Shown here: positions 24,787 through 33,839 of the stretch, piece by piece
How the letters are laid out: the number at the start of each line of letters is the position of its first letter
How positions within the stretch are numbered: the stretch's first letter is position 1
Assembly: GCF_002741035.1 (NCBI RefSeq)
Contig: NZ_CP016808.1
Span: forward strand, 3,954,501-4,018,500
From: Paenibacillus sp. BIHB 4019
GTDB taxonomy: Bacteria; Bacillota; Bacilli; Paenibacillales; Paenibacillaceae
Direction of reading: 5' to 3'
Length of the DNA: 64,000 nucleotides
Translations under genes and position numbers: made by a program
The notes under the pieces: model-generated
Databases searched by the model: none
Told to the model about the DNA's origin: nothing
What the model saw: only the letters and a program-made list of their open reading frames with translations

Positions 24787-26892
24787 GTGGACTATTGGAA
24801 GAAATCTTTGCCGAATATGTACAAGCAGTTTCCTGAGCCGATTATTACAATCGGAGAAAATGGCGTCATTCTTCATATGAATGAGGCTGCTAAACAATAT
24901 CAGCGGGGGACTATCCGCGATTTGCTTCCGGGAGCCAGATTGTCAGAGCTGAGACGAATAACGAAGGAGGAGGGCGCAAGGCTTGAGCAATATTTGAACC
25001 GGCCAGATGGCACCTGTTCCGAGCGTCATTTTTTATATTTTGACGATTCGGAAGGGGGAGTTATCAGTTGGGAGCTGTACAAGCTCCCTTATGATGCCAG
25101 CAACAGCAGCTTAGGCAGCCATCTTCTCATTCGGGATCGTTCGGAATCCATTAGGCAGCAGATGGAAAGCGAGGCTATTAGGGCGCGTTACAACGAGCTG
25201 CTGGATATATACTTAGATCCGATTGTCATTCATCAGGACTCAAAAATTGTTTTCATCAACCATGTGGCTGAGCAGACGATTGGCGGGAGCAGTGAACAGC
25301 TGCTTGGCCAGGATATTTTTCGGTTTATCCATCCGAGCGATTGGGACAATGTAGCGGAGCGCATAAAAATGATGTATAAGACGAAGCAGCGTACCAATAT
25401 TAAAGAAATTCAGCTTGTTAGCTTTCGCGATGAGGTTTTTGAGGTTGAAACGATGAGCAAAATGATTGACCATAACGGCCGTCCAGCCGTACTGACGATC
25501 ATCCGTGATAATAGCGCCCGTAAAAAAGCGGAGCGTGATATGATTCACCAGGCTTTTCATGATTCTTTAAGCGGTTTGCCAAATCGCACCCATTTCAACC
25601 AGCAGCTGTCGAAAATGATTGAGCGAAGCAGTGAAAGTCTTAGCGACGGGAGCAAGCAGGTTTCCCGTTTTGCCGTTATGGTACTTGACCTTGACCGTTT
25701 CAAAAATATTAACGATTCACTTGGACATGCCTACGGGGATGTGTTCCTGAAGGAGATGGGCAGTCGTATTCAATCTTGTGTAAGAGACAGTGAAACTTTA
25801 GTAGCCCGAATGGGAGGAGATGAATTTACGTTATTAATTAGTCGCTTTCAGGATGAGCAGCAGCTTGGTCTGCTCGCAGGAAGGATTACCGCTGCTATTC
25901 AGCAGCCCTACCGACTGAAGGACAGCGATTTTTATACGACGGTCAGCATTGGAATTGCCGTCTATCCAGACAATGGACAGGATACGGTACAACTGCTCAA
26001 AAATGCCGATACCGCGATGTATGAAGTGAAGCGCAACGGTAAAAACGGGTATCAGTTTTATTCCTATGAATTTAATGAGCAGCTGCAGCTCAGGCTGGAA
26101 CTGGAGAGCGAGCTGCGCAAGGCAATGGAGCGCGAGGAGTTTCGATTGTACTACCAGCCGCAAATTTGCTCCATTGACAATAAGATGATTGGCGTCGAAG
26201 CGCTGATTAGGTGGGAGCATCCAATAAAAGGCATAATCTCGCCTGGTGTATTTATTCCGGTAGCTGAGGAAAGCGACTTAATTTACAGCATTGGCGAGTG
26301 GACGATGCGCGAGGCTTGCAGGCAGATGAAGAAGTGGCATGATGAGGGCGTTTTTTTCGCATCGGTATCCGTCAATTTATCGGCAAGACAGTTTCTTCAG
26401 CCAAATCTGGTTCAGCAAATTCATGTTATTTTAGAAGAAACGGGGCTTGATCCGAGCTTTCTAGTGCTGGAAATTACCGAGAGCATGATGATGGACGCCT
26501 CGCATTCCATTGGAATATTAAATGAATTAAATAGCTGCGGTGTTAAAATCAGCCTCGATGATTTCGGGACGGGCTACAGCTCGCTTAGCTACTTAAAGCA
26601 TTATCCAATATATAAGCTGAAAATTGACCGTTCCTTCATCATAGATATTACAACGGATGAGAGCGATCAAGCGATTGTCGCCACGATTATTTCCATGGCC
26701 AAGCATTTAAAGCTGGAAGTGATCGCGGAAGGGATTGAAACGAAGGAGCAGCTCGATTTTCTAACCAGTCATGACTGCAAGGAAATTCAAGGCTACTATT
26801 ATTGCCGTCCGCTGCCGGCTCAGGTGCTGGAGGAAAAGTATTTAGCGATCCAAGAGGAAAATGATGGCATATGGGGTGACCTGAAGCATTAA
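24787..26892 (+). CDS. PAS-GGDEF-EAL protein (c-di-GMP turnover)
   Basis: A 701-residue cytoplasmic protein with two PAS domains in its first 260 residues, a GGDEF domain (ARMGGDEF intact, preceded by DRFKNINDSLGHAYGD) and an EAL domain (VEALIRWEHP, DDFGTGYSSLSYL, IAEGIETKEQL). It starts at GTG 24787, five bases after GGAGGTG, and lies 25 bases after the MHYT protein, so they are probably one operon. It is a soluble paralogue of that protein, with the membrane sensor replaced by a second PAS domain. Confidence 0.92.
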   Translation: MDYWKKSLPNMYKQFPEPIITIGENGVILHMNEAAKQYQRGTIRDLLPGARLSELRRITKEEGARLEQYLNRPDGTCSERHFLYFDDSEGGVISWELYKLPYDASNSSLGSHLLIRDRSESIRQQMESEAIRARYNELLDIYLDPIVIHQDSKIVFINHVAEQTIGGSSEQLLGQDIFRFIHPSDWDNVAERIKMMYKTKQRTNIKEIQLVSFRDEVFEVETMSKMIDHNGRPAVLTIIRDNSARKKAERDMIHQAFHDSLSGLPNRTHFNQQLSKMIERSSESLSDGSKQVSRFAVMVLDLDRFKNINDSLGHAYGDVFLKEMGSRIQSCVRDSETLVARMGGDEFTLLISRFQDEQQLGLLAGRITAAIQQPYRLKDSDFYTTVSIGIAVYPDNGQDTVQLLKNADTAMYEVKRNGKNGYQFYSYEFNEQLQLRLELESELRKAMEREEFRLYYQPQICSIDNKMIGVEALIRWEHPIKGIISPGVFIPVAEESDLIYSIGEWTMREACRQMKKWHDEGVFFASVSVNLSARQFLQPNLVQQIHVILEETGLDPSFLVLEITESMMMDASHSIGILNELNSCGVKISLDDFGTGYSSLSYLKHYPIYKLKIDRSFIIDITTDESDQAIVATIISMAKHLKLEVIAEGIETKEQLDFLTSHDCKEIQGYYYCRPLPAQVLEEKYLAIQEENDGIWGDLKH

Positions 26893-26915
26893 CGGCAGTT
26901 TGGTTGCGGCAGCGT

Positions 26916-27110
26916 TTAATCCAATTGAAGGTCCGCTTTAGCTTGTAGGACACACTTCTGGCAGACGCATGACTGATTGCGCTGTGCAGGCGGAATTTGT
27001 TCAAGCAGACTTTGTGGAACGCGCTCCCGGAAGCACCAGCAGGAGTGGGGCACTTGCCCTGCTTCTATGGCGCAGCCGTTGGGCCCGCCGCATAATGGGC
27101 ATTTTATCAA
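26916..27110 (-). CDS. Cysteine-rich CWC family protein
   Basis: A 64-residue protein reading IKCPLCGGPNGC early, then HSCWCF (the CWC triplet) and CVCQKCV near the C terminus, which match the small Cys_rich_CWC family. The nine cysteines suggest metal binding. Function is unknown. The TTG at 27110 is chosen because GGGGGT lies seven bases upstream and the family begins just before CPLCG; a longer reading back to 27257 passes through the regulatory region and is unlikely. A strong Fur box lies 51 bases upstream of the start, so the gene is probably induced by iron limitation. It converges on the PAS-GGDEF-EAL gene. Confidence 0.72.
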   Translation of the reverse strand: MIKCPLCGGPNGCAIEAGQVPHSCWCFRERVPQSLLEQIPPAQRNQSCVCQKCVLQAKADLQLD

Positions 27111-27159
27111 GGCGGTAACCCCCTTTCCTCTAAGGGTAAAAAAAATTTCAATAAAACAC

Positions 27160-27188
27160 TTGATAATAATAATCATTATTGGTAAAAT
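27160..27188 (+). promoter_or_regulatory. Rightward promoter-like sequence carrying a Fur box
   Basis: TTGATA (27160-27165) and TAAAAT (27183-27188) are 17 bases apart and face right, toward the 3' end of the leftward DUF1540 gene. No rightward coding gene follows, so it could produce an antisense or small RNA. It may be fortuitous in AT-rich operator DNA. Confidence 0.4.
27162..27180. promoter_or_regulatory. Fur box upstream of the CWC gene
   Basis: GATAATAATAATCATTATT matches the Fur consensus at 17 of 19 positions. It lies between the leftward CWC gene and the leftward DUF1540 gene. Confidence 0.8.
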
Positions 27189-27232
27189 ACATAAAGAAAG
27201 AAGGGACCGCAACATCCCTTCCATCAGATCAG

Positions 27233-27385
27233 TTATTTCGTTTCGAAAGTTCGGCAATCTGTTTCGCTAGCTTCGTGTGCAGCATCTCTGCTATTGCTGA
27301 CGATATAGATTGATGAAGCGCTGCATTTGTTGTCATCTACCCAATGACGGCAAGAGTCGACTTCGCACAATACGTCTTTAGCCAT
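27233..27385 (-). CDS. DUF1540 domain protein
   Basis: A 50-residue protein, MAKDVLCEVDSCRHW at the N terminus, then CSASSIYIV and TDCRTFETK at the end. The four-cysteine pattern (C-x4-C, C-A/S-A/S-x-I, C-x-T-F) is that of DUF1540, small metal-binding-like proteins of Firmicutes with no known function. GGAGGTGATAGTA precedes the ATG, an excellent ribosome site. It is too short for ordinary gene calling. It lies in the same direction as the CWC gene, with a Fur box in between, and downstream of DUF1904. Confidence 0.85.
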   Translation of the reverse strand: MAKDVLCEVDSCRHWVDDNKCSASSIYIVSNSRDAAHEASETDCRTFETK

Positions 27386-27547
27386 TACTATCACCTCCCA
27401 TGGTTAGTAGTCGGTGCACAAATATAAAGCTTATTGACCTCTTATTGGCGTAAGGGGTTATTTGTGCTTTGTAGATAGTTACCCGTCTATCTTACCAAAT
27501 GAAACCATCATTTACAACCTGTCCACTCCTGCAGCTGGACTGATTTA

Positions 27548-27883
27548 TCAGGAGCTGAAAGGCTTGCCCTCTATGTAATAAGCATTCTCGCTGTAGGTGC
27601 GAAAGGCGATTTCTGCTTCCCCCAACTCAAGCCTTTCCATGTATCGGTGAACAATAGCGGCAAAGCGGTCCCGAACCTCCTGTCCGCGTTCAAACCAGCC
27701 AATTTCAATAAAAGGAAACGAACGATCATCGGCAAGTCCTCCATAAATGGACGTGGTTGCGAGGCATTCTATTGTGAAATTGTCTACTCCGCAATCACAG
27801 AGGACAGCGAGCTCTTGAACAAGCTCAGGAGCGATACTGCGCAAGCTAGGTGCAGGCACACCGCGAAATAATAAGTGAGGCAT
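27548..27883 (-). CDS. DUF1904 family protein
   Basis: A 111-residue protein with the DUF1904 (tautomerase-like fold) pattern: MPHLLFRGVP at the N terminus, FTIECLATTSIYGG and FPFIEIGWFERGQEVRDRFA in the middle. The initial Pro after Met recalls the tautomerase superfamily catalytic Pro, but the family is uncharacterised. AGAAGGAGAAC lies just upstream of the ATG. It is divergent from the aldehyde dehydrogenase gene. Confidence 0.82.
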   Translation of the reverse strand: MPHLLFRGVPAPSLRSIAPELVQELAVLCDCGVDNFTIECLATTSIYGGLADDRSFPFIEIGWFERGQEVRDRFAAIVHRYMERLELGEAEIAFRTYSENAYYIEGKPFSS

Positions 27884-28015
27884 ATGAAAGTTCTCCTTCT
27901 AATTCATCATTTAAAATTGCATAACTTGCAGTCTACTATAAAGCAAGTTATCTTTATCTTAACAGAAATTCCTATTTAGCGGGGGTTCATTGCAAGGAAA
28001 GGATGTTGGACAAAG

Positions 28016-29389
28016 ATGGCAATAACGGTGGCTGAAGTCGTTGCTAGGCAGCGGCAATGGTTCGAGAGCGGCAAGACACGCTCGGTTGAGGCGCGCATTC
28101 AGAAGCTTGAAAAGCTGCGCGAGGTAATGCAAAAGCATGAGCAGAAGCTGCTTGCGGCTTTAAAGACGGATTTGAATAAATCGGAGTTTGACGCGTATGC
28201 AATGGAGCTTGGCCTCATCTATACGGAGTTTAGGCATACGATTAAGCATTTACGAGGCTGGGCGAAGCCAAAGCGCATTAAGACGGCTATGACGCATATT
28301 GGCAGTACGAGCAAAGTCATTTCGGAGCCTTATGGCGTTGCAGCCGTTATTGCACCATGGAACTATCCGGTCCAGCTGGCGCTTGTTCCGCTTATTGGAG
28401 CGATTGCAGCAGGCAATACCGTCATTTTGAAGCCTTCAGAGCTGGCGCCGAATGTAGCGGGCTCCCTGGCAGCGATCCTGGCAGAAGCCTTTGAGCCGGA
28501 GTGGGCTGCGACGGTACTTGGCGATGCCGAGGTTAGCACGGAGCTGCTGGCAGAGAAGCTCGATTATATCTTTTTTACCGGGAGCGTTGGCGTTGGCAAA
28601 ATCGTAATGACGGCAGCTGCCAAGCATTTGACGCCGGTTACGCTGGAGCTGGGCGGCAAGAGCCCCTGCATCGTGCATAAAGATGCGAATTTGGCGCTTG
28701 CAGCGAAGCGGATTGCATTTGGCAAGTTTACAAACGCTGGACAAACCTGTGTTGCACCGGATTACTTATACGTTCATCAAGAAGTAAAGGAACGCTTCGT
28801 CAAGCTGCTGAAGACTGCGATTGAAGAGCTGTATGGCAGCGAGCCTCTCCATAATGACAGCTACACGCATATTATTAGCGATCGGCACTTCGCGAGGCTT
28901 GCCAGCTTTATGAATGACGGGCGCATTATAATTGGCGGAGACAAGGACGCTGCGCGCCGGGTCATTGCGCCAACGGTACTGGAAGATGTGGATTGGCAGG
29001 CGCCAGTTATGCAGGAAGAAATTTTTGGCCCCTTGCTTCCGCTTATGGCGTTTCATTCGATTGAGGAGGTTATGTCGGCCGTTGCCGCGCGTTCGCATCC
29101 GTTAGCGCTGTATTTGTTTACAGAGAGTACGGAGGTGCAGCGCCGGATTACGAGGGAGCTGTCGTTTGGAGGCGGCTGCATCAATGACACTTTAATGCAT
29201 ATGGCATCGCCGCATTTGCCGATTGGCGGAGTGGGGGACAGCGGCATGGGCAGCTATCACGGGGAGAAAACCTTTTATACGTTCTCTCATCAGAAAAGCT
29301 TGCTAAAGCAAACAACGCGCTTCGATATGCCTTTCCGCTACCCGACGTCCAAGTGGGGCAAGAAGCTGATACGCAAGCTGCTCAGATAA
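28016..29389 (+). CDS. Aldehyde dehydrogenase (class 3-like, YwdH type)
   Basis: A 457-residue NAD(P)-dependent aldehyde dehydrogenase. APWNYPVQLALVPL is the cofactor-binding start, FTGSVGVGK the Rossmann glycine motif, VTLELGGKSPCIV holds the general-base Glu, and NAGQTCVAPDY the catalytic Cys. The length and lack of an N-terminal extension match fatty-aldehyde/class 3 enzymes. Substrates are probably medium- or long-chain or aromatic aldehydes. A terminator follows directly, so it is a single-gene unit. Confidence 0.92.
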   Translation: MAITVAEVVARQRQWFESGKTRSVEARIQKLEKLREVMQKHEQKLLAALKTDLNKSEFDAYAMELGLIYTEFRHTIKHLRGWAKPKRIKTAMTHIGSTSKVISEPYGVAAVIAPWNYPVQLALVPLIGAIAAGNTVILKPSELAPNVAGSLAAILAEAFEPEWAATVLGDAEVSTELLAEKLDYIFFTGSVGVGKIVMTAAAKHLTPVTLELGGKSPCIVHKDANLALAAKRIAFGKFTNAGQTCVAPDYLYVHQEVKERFVKLLKTAIEELYGSEPLHNDSYTHIISDRHFARLASFMNDGRIIIGGDKDAARRVIAPTVLEDVDWQAPVMQEEIFGPLLPLMAFHSIEEVMSAVAARSHPLALYLFTESTEVQRRITRELSFGGGCINDTLMHMASPHLPIGGVGDSGMGSYHGEKTFYTFSHQKSLLKQTTRFDMPFRYPTSKWGKKLIRKLLR

Positions 29390-29765
29390 TTGCAATTGTA
29401 AAGCCTCCTGAATTTTAGGAGGTTTTTTTTATACAACGAAAACGGTACTATTCTAAAGCGATTTGCAAAATAATGTTTTCTCTAGTCGAAAACGTTAGGG
29501 GAAACCGGTTTTAGAAGCTATCCAATATTCGGAAAGCAACCAGTAAGCTTAAATTTTGTAATTACTGTATGGTAACCCTCCCTATATAAAATTTATGGAA
29601 AACAAAGTAGAATATACGAACGAACAATAGGATGGAAAAGAGGCCGTAACGTGAAGCTAACTCCAGAGCAATTTTGAGAATCAGCTAAAATTGCAGCAAG
29701 CCCCTGTCAAGTGGCGGCTTATTCAAGTAGTTTCGATAAAGTTACGATAGAAAGGAATGTGTCTC
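29390..29765. other. 376-base intergenic region before the YesM-type kinase
   Basis: It holds the terminator of the aldehyde dehydrogenase (29401-29430) and AT-rich DNA. A seven-codon frame GTG..TGA at about 29651, behind AAGAGG, could be a leader but is too short to support. No operator was recognised. Confidence 0.4.
29401..29430 (+). terminator. Intrinsic terminator after aldehyde dehydrogenase
   Basis: CCTCCT (29404-29409) pairs with AGGAGG (29417-29422), followed by eight Ts. Confidence 0.85.
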
Positions 29766-31547
29766 TTGAAGAAGCTAGGACAGTTAAATACGCTGCGCAA
29801 CCAAATATTAATTGGATTTATGCTGGTTATGGTTATCGTGCTGGCATCGGTCGGCTACTTTACGTATGGCCAGGTTTCCGTGCTCTTGCGAAACAGTGCG
29901 GAGAAGCATATTCAACAGACCGCCGTTCAAGCTATGGGGAAGCTTGATGTGCTTCTGGGACAAATCGATACGCTTACCGCGCAGGTGGCTACGAATGCGT
30001 CTATCCAGCGATTATTGACACAGGAAATATTTGGTAATAAAATTCACTTTGAAGAGCGTCAGTCGCTGCAGCAGGAAGCGCGGAAATATGAAGCGTATGT
30101 CACGGGGATCCGAGCGTTTGAAATGTACAGCAGCGATTATAGAAGGCTGTTTCCGCTAGATGACATTAGTCTGGAAAGCCGGGTACCGAAGGAGTGGATT
30201 GACCAAGCGGATAACGGCAAAGGTCGCTTGGTATGGCTTGGCTTTGACCCACAGGATGCAAACGTTGTCATTGCTATTCGCCATATTCGCTTAGTGGACC
30301 GTTCCTTCATCCATGCTGGCTATTTGGTCGTTTATATTGAAAAAAGCTATTTTGAGCTTACAAATGCCGTAGCTGAAAATGAGAATGAAACACGGGAGCA
30401 TATGGCTTTATTTGATGGAGCGGGCCAAGAAATTTTTTCGGATTTAGCTGTGGATGCCAGTGAGGAAAATATTCTTGATCATGGCGAAGAAGCGATTACG
30501 GTGGGCGATGAATCGTATATTGCGATTGAGCAGCAATCGAAGGAAACGGGGTGGAAGCTGGCGATATTGACACCTGTAAATTATGCAACGGCAGGCATTT
30601 CAGTTCTACGGACTGCTATTCTTGTATCTGGTGCGGTCGGGGGATTGTTGTTTCTGGTATTGAGCTTTATTTTGTCAACGATGATTACCAGACCGATATT
30701 AAACTTGATTAAAGCGATGCGGGGTGCTAGATTTGGCACGTTGAAGGCGAACCCGAACACCTCCTCAACCATGGAGATCAATGAGCTCAATCATACATAT
30801 AACCAAATGGTAGATTCCTTGAACGAACTCATTGAGGTCGTCTACCAAAAGGAAATAATACAAAGTCGAGCAGAACTGAAAGCGCTGCAAGCCCAAATTA
30901 ATCCTCATTTTCTGTTTAACACATTGGAAGCATTCTATTGGGAGCTTGATGATAAAGGGGAAGAGGACCTTGCGAAAGTCGTACTCGCCATGTCAGGCTT
31001 GTTTCGTTATGTAATCAACCGAACCGAGGATGATGAGTGGGTTACGATAGGTGATGAATTGGAACATGCGGAGCGTTATTTAAGAATTATGGAGATGCGA
31101 ATGGTGGACAGACTGTCGTGGCGAATAGAGGCGGCAGAGGCGTGCAGGACTGTACCCGTGCCCAAACTATTAATCCAGCCGCTCGTAGAGAACGCTATCT
31201 TGCATGGAGTCGAGCAGCGAGTCGGGCCGGGGACGGTCGTCCTCCGTGCCGAGCCTTCAAGTCGGGAAGGGTTTATGCGAGTAACGGTAACGGACGATGG
31301 ACCGGGCATGGATGCCGCCGCATTGGAGTCTCTCCAGGCATTCATGAAAGAAGGTTATGTGAGCAGCAATAAAGGTACAGGTGTTGGCGTGTCAAATGTG
31401 GAGCGAAGATTGAGGCTTTATTATCATGCGGCTGGAAGCGGGCTGTGCATTGAGAGCGAGCTTGGCCGCGGAACGTCCGTTACGTTTGATATACCTTATA
31501 GATTGGAGGGGAATGAAAAAGATGAAGACTATCTTAGTCGTGGATGA
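29766..31547 (+). CDS. YesM-type sensor histidine kinase
   Basis: A 593-residue membrane kinase. Transmembrane helices lie near residues 12-32 and 278-300, enclosing an extracellular Cache-like sensor, followed by HAMP and a His_kinase domain with AQINPHFLFNTLEAFYWEL, where His381 is the phosphorylation site, and an HATPase_c domain (PLVENAILHGVE, TDDGPGM, GTGVGVSNVERRL). Such kinases sense sugars or sugar-bound binding proteins. TTG at 29766 is nine bases after AAAGGA and is preferred to the ATG at 29757, which abuts the ribosome site. The response regulator gene begins inside its 3' end. Confidence 0.9.
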   Translation: MKKLGQLNTLRNQILIGFMLVMVIVLASVGYFTYGQVSVLLRNSAEKHIQQTAVQAMGKLDVLLGQIDTLTAQVATNASIQRLLTQEIFGNKIHFEERQSLQQEARKYEAYVTGIRAFEMYSSDYRRLFPLDDISLESRVPKEWIDQADNGKGRLVWLGFDPQDANVVIAIRHIRLVDRSFIHAGYLVVYIEKSYFELTNAVAENENETREHMALFDGAGQEIFSDLAVDASEENILDHGEEAITVGDESYIAIEQQSKETGWKLAILTPVNYATAGISVLRTAILVSGAVGGLLFLVLSFILSTMITRPILNLIKAMRGARFGTLKANPNTSSTMEINELNHTYNQMVDSLNELIEVVYQKEIIQSRAELKALQAQINPHFLFNTLEAFYWELDDKGEEDLAKVVLAMSGLFRYVINRTEDDEWVTIGDELEHAERYLRIMEMRMVDRLSWRIEAAEACRTVPVPKLLIQPLVENAILHGVEQRVGPGTVVLRAEPSSREGFMRVTVTDDGPGMDAAALESLQAFMKEGYVSSNKGTGVGVSNVERRLRLYYHAAGSGLCIESELGRGTSVTFDIPYRLEGNEKDEDYLSRG

Positions 31548-32310
31548 TGAACCTAGAACAAGGCAGGGGATTCGTAAAACGCTGGAAGCGTGGTCCTGCG
31601 GCCGGCATCGGATCGAAATGGCATCCAGCGGAGTGGAAGCTTTAGCTTGGCTGCAGCAAAATGAAGCTCATCTGCTCGTAACCGATATTAGAATGCCAGA
31701 GGTGGGTGGCCTGGAGCTGGTCGAACGATTAGGCAATCTGACACCTCCCCCTGTAGTTATCATTATTTCCGGGCATCCTGAATTCGATTACGCTCAGAAA
31801 GCGCTCCAGCTTGGGGTCGTCTCTTATTTGCTAAAGCCATTAGTTAAAGAAAAATTAGTGCAAGCAGTCGAGCTGGCTTTGAAGAGGGAAGAAGAGATAA
31901 GCAGGATGGTAAGAATGGAGAAACTTTTTGACCCCAAATTACTGGGGACGGTGCAAGAGGAGAAGCAGTACAGCATTCAAGTGCGTGAAGCGATGCGCCA
32001 TATTGATGATCATCTGAGCAAGCAGGTAACCATGCGTGCAGTTGCAGATCATTTGCATTTGAATGCCAGCTACTTCAGCGTTCTATTTAAAGAGCAGACA
32101 GGTCTAACCTTCAGCGATTATTTAAGCCGCAGACGAGTGCAGCGGGCTAAGGAGCTGCTGGTCAATACGAGAGACTCTATAGCAGAAATTTCAGAGCAGG
32201 TGGGCTACCAAACAGCAAAATATTTTGTCAAAGTGTTTCGTTCCATAGAGGGCACTAGTCCAGGGCAGTACCGTCAAAGCGTCTCTAATTCAGAAAAAAG
32301 TATCCAATAA
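31522..32310 (+). CDS. YesN-type response regulator with AraC HTH
   Basis: A 262-residue regulator. The receiver holds Asp55 (LLVTDIRMPE) and SYLLKPL; a C-terminal AraC double HTH ends SIAEISEQVGYQTAKYFVKVFRSIEGTSPGQYR. It starts at ATG 31522, about ten bases after GGAGGGG, overlapping the kinase gene by 26 bases, so the pair is translationally coupled. It should activate the adjacent sugar ABC importer. Confidence 0.9.
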   Translation: MKTILVVDDEPRTRQGIRKTLEAWSCGRHRIEMASSGVEALAWLQQNEAHLLVTDIRMPEVGGLELVERLGNLTPPPVVIIISGHPEFDYAQKALQLGVVSYLLKPLVKEKLVQAVELALKREEEISRMVRMEKLFDPKLLGTVQEEKQYSIQVREAMRHIDDHLSKQVTMRAVADHLHLNASYFSVLFKEQTGLTFSDYLSRRRVQRAKELLVNTRDSIAEISEQVGYQTAKYFVKVFRSIEGTSPGQYRQSVSNSEKSIQ

Positions 32311-32346
32311 TTATGGTATTACTCCCAATGCTTATGTCCTTACGGC

Positions 32347-32375
32347 TTGCGAACAGTGTTGCTACAATCTAATAA
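32347..32375 (+). promoter_or_regulatory. Promoter of the sugar ABC importer operon
   Basis: TTGCGA (32347-32352), 17-base spacer, TAATAA (32370-32375). A cre-like sequence follows at 32383-32396. Confidence 0.5.
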
Positions 32376-32382
32376 AGCGGAT

Positions 32383-32396
32383 TTAATACGCTTACA
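32383..32396. promoter_or_regulatory. cre-like (CcpA) site
   Basis: The bottom strand reads TGTAAGCGTATTAA, matching the cre consensus TGWAARCGYTWNCW at 12 of 14 positions. It covers the early transcribed region before a sugar-binding protein gene, where CcpA repression would be expected. Confidence 0.5.
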
Positions 32397-32419
32397 TTAG
32401 AATTAAAGGGGATGTAAAC

Positions 32420-33745
32420 GTGTTCAAGAAAAAAGGATTGATGCTCTTATTGGCGTTTTGTCTGGTTCTGGTAGCAGCTGGCTGCGGCACAAACAGTAAT
32501 GAAAGCAGCGGCGGCAGTAAGGAGACCGCAGGCGAGAGCGGCGAGCAGGTTACGATTAACTTTATGCATTTATGGCCAGAGGGTGTGTCAGCAGGCCAAA
32601 ACAAAATCGTAAATCAAATAATAAAAGCCTATCAGGATGAGCATAAGAATGTGACGATCAAGCAAGAAGTGCTGGATAACGAGCAATATAAAAACAAGCT
32701 GAAGGTGCTTTCGGCATCCAATAAACTGCCGGATGTCGGTGTAACGTGGGCGGCCGGGTTCTTGCAGCCGTACGTGGAAGGAAAGCTGTTTACACCTGTA
32801 GACGACTTGCTTAGCGGCGAGCTGAACGGCAAGTTCGTATCCGGTACGACAGAGGCATATGCGATTGATGGTAAAACGTATGCGCTCCCACTTGAATTCA
32901 ACATTGCTCCGGTTTACTATAATAAATCCATATTCGAGAAATACAAGCTTGAAATCCCGCAAACCTACGAGGATTTAAAGGCTGTTGCAAAAACACTTTC
33001 TGAAAATGGAATCGCGCCGATTGCGCTTGGCAACAAGGACCGTTGGACGGGTTCGCTTTGGTATATGTACCTAGCTGATCGAATCGCCGGACAGCAGACA
33101 TTATCCGGTGCGATAAACGGCGAAGGAGCCTTTACAGACGAAGGGTTGCTGCAAGCCGCGACTGAAGTACAGACACTGGTAGACAGCCATGCATTCGTGA
33201 AGGGTTTCAACGGTTTGTCCAATGAGGAAGCAAAGTCGGAGTTTCTGAATGGCAAAGCTGCTATGTATATGATGGGCACATGGGAGCTGCCAAACTTTAC
33301 GACAAATGAAGATATCCCGAAAGAATTCCGTGATAGTGTTGGTTTCTTTAAATTCCCGAAAGTTGAGGGCGGAAAAGGTGACATTAACAGCTGGGTAGGC
33401 GGTCCGGGTGTCGGTCTATTCGTATCCGAAAATTCTGCGGTAAAAGAGGAAGCGAAAGCATTCATCGAATACTTTGTAACCCAGTGGGGAGAGCAAGCGG
33501 TGACGGGTGCGGGCGTTATTCCTGCGACTAAAGTGGATACATCCAGCATGGAGCTGCCGCAGCTTTACATTGATTTATTTAACGAAATGAATCAAGCAAG
33601 CAGCATTACCTTGTTTGCAGATGTTCAAATGCAGGCGAGTGCAGCCGAAACTCATCTGAATATGATTCAAGCTCTGTTTGGAAAGGCAGTGACACCTGAG
33701 AAATTCTCGGAAGAGCATGATAAAGCCATTTCCGAAGGGAAATAA
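32420..33745 (+). CDS. Sugar ABC transporter substrate-binding lipoprotein
   Basis: A 441-residue SBP_bac_1 lipoprotein. The signal peptide ends in LVAAGC (lipobox), followed by a Ser/Gly-rich linker and the MalE-like domain: LPDVGVTWAAGFLQPYVE, GKTYALPLEFNIAPVYYNKSIFEKY and GKAAMYMMGTWELPNF. It captures an oligosaccharide or monosaccharide at the cell surface. It starts at GTG 32420 after GGGGATG. It is first in an SBP-permease-permease operon without its own ATPase, as usual for importers that share MsmX-type ATPases. Confidence 0.93.
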   Translation: MFKKKGLMLLLAFCLVLVAAGCGTNSNESSGGSKETAGESGEQVTINFMHLWPEGVSAGQNKIVNQIIKAYQDEHKNVTIKQEVLDNEQYKNKLKVLSASNKLPDVGVTWAAGFLQPYVEGKLFTPVDDLLSGELNGKFVSGTTEAYAIDGKTYALPLEFNIAPVYYNKSIFEKYKLEIPQTYEDLKAVAKTLSENGIAPIALGNKDRWTGSLWYMYLADRIAGQQTLSGAINGEGAFTDEGLLQAATEVQTLVDSHAFVKGFNGLSNEEAKSEFLNGKAAMYMMGTWELPNFTTNEDIPKEFRDSVGFFKFPKVEGGKGDINSWVGGPGVGLFVSENSAVKEEAKAFIEYFVTQWGEQAVTGAGVIPATKVDTSSMELPQLYIDLFNEMNQASSITLFADVQMQASAAETHLNMIQALFGKAVTPEKFSEEHDKAISEGK

Positions 33746-33839
33746 TCGCCCCTGAGATTGATCGGTGGAAGACATAGCTGCGGGCATGGCTCCACTATGT
33801 CTTCCGCCCATTCATTATGAAGGAAAGGAGTCGGCCCAT

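Noticed and set aside
26977..27270. A 97-codon rightward frame over the CWC gene
   Set aside because: The leftward strand encodes a recognisable Cys-rich CWC protein here; the rightward reading has no ribosome site and no family.
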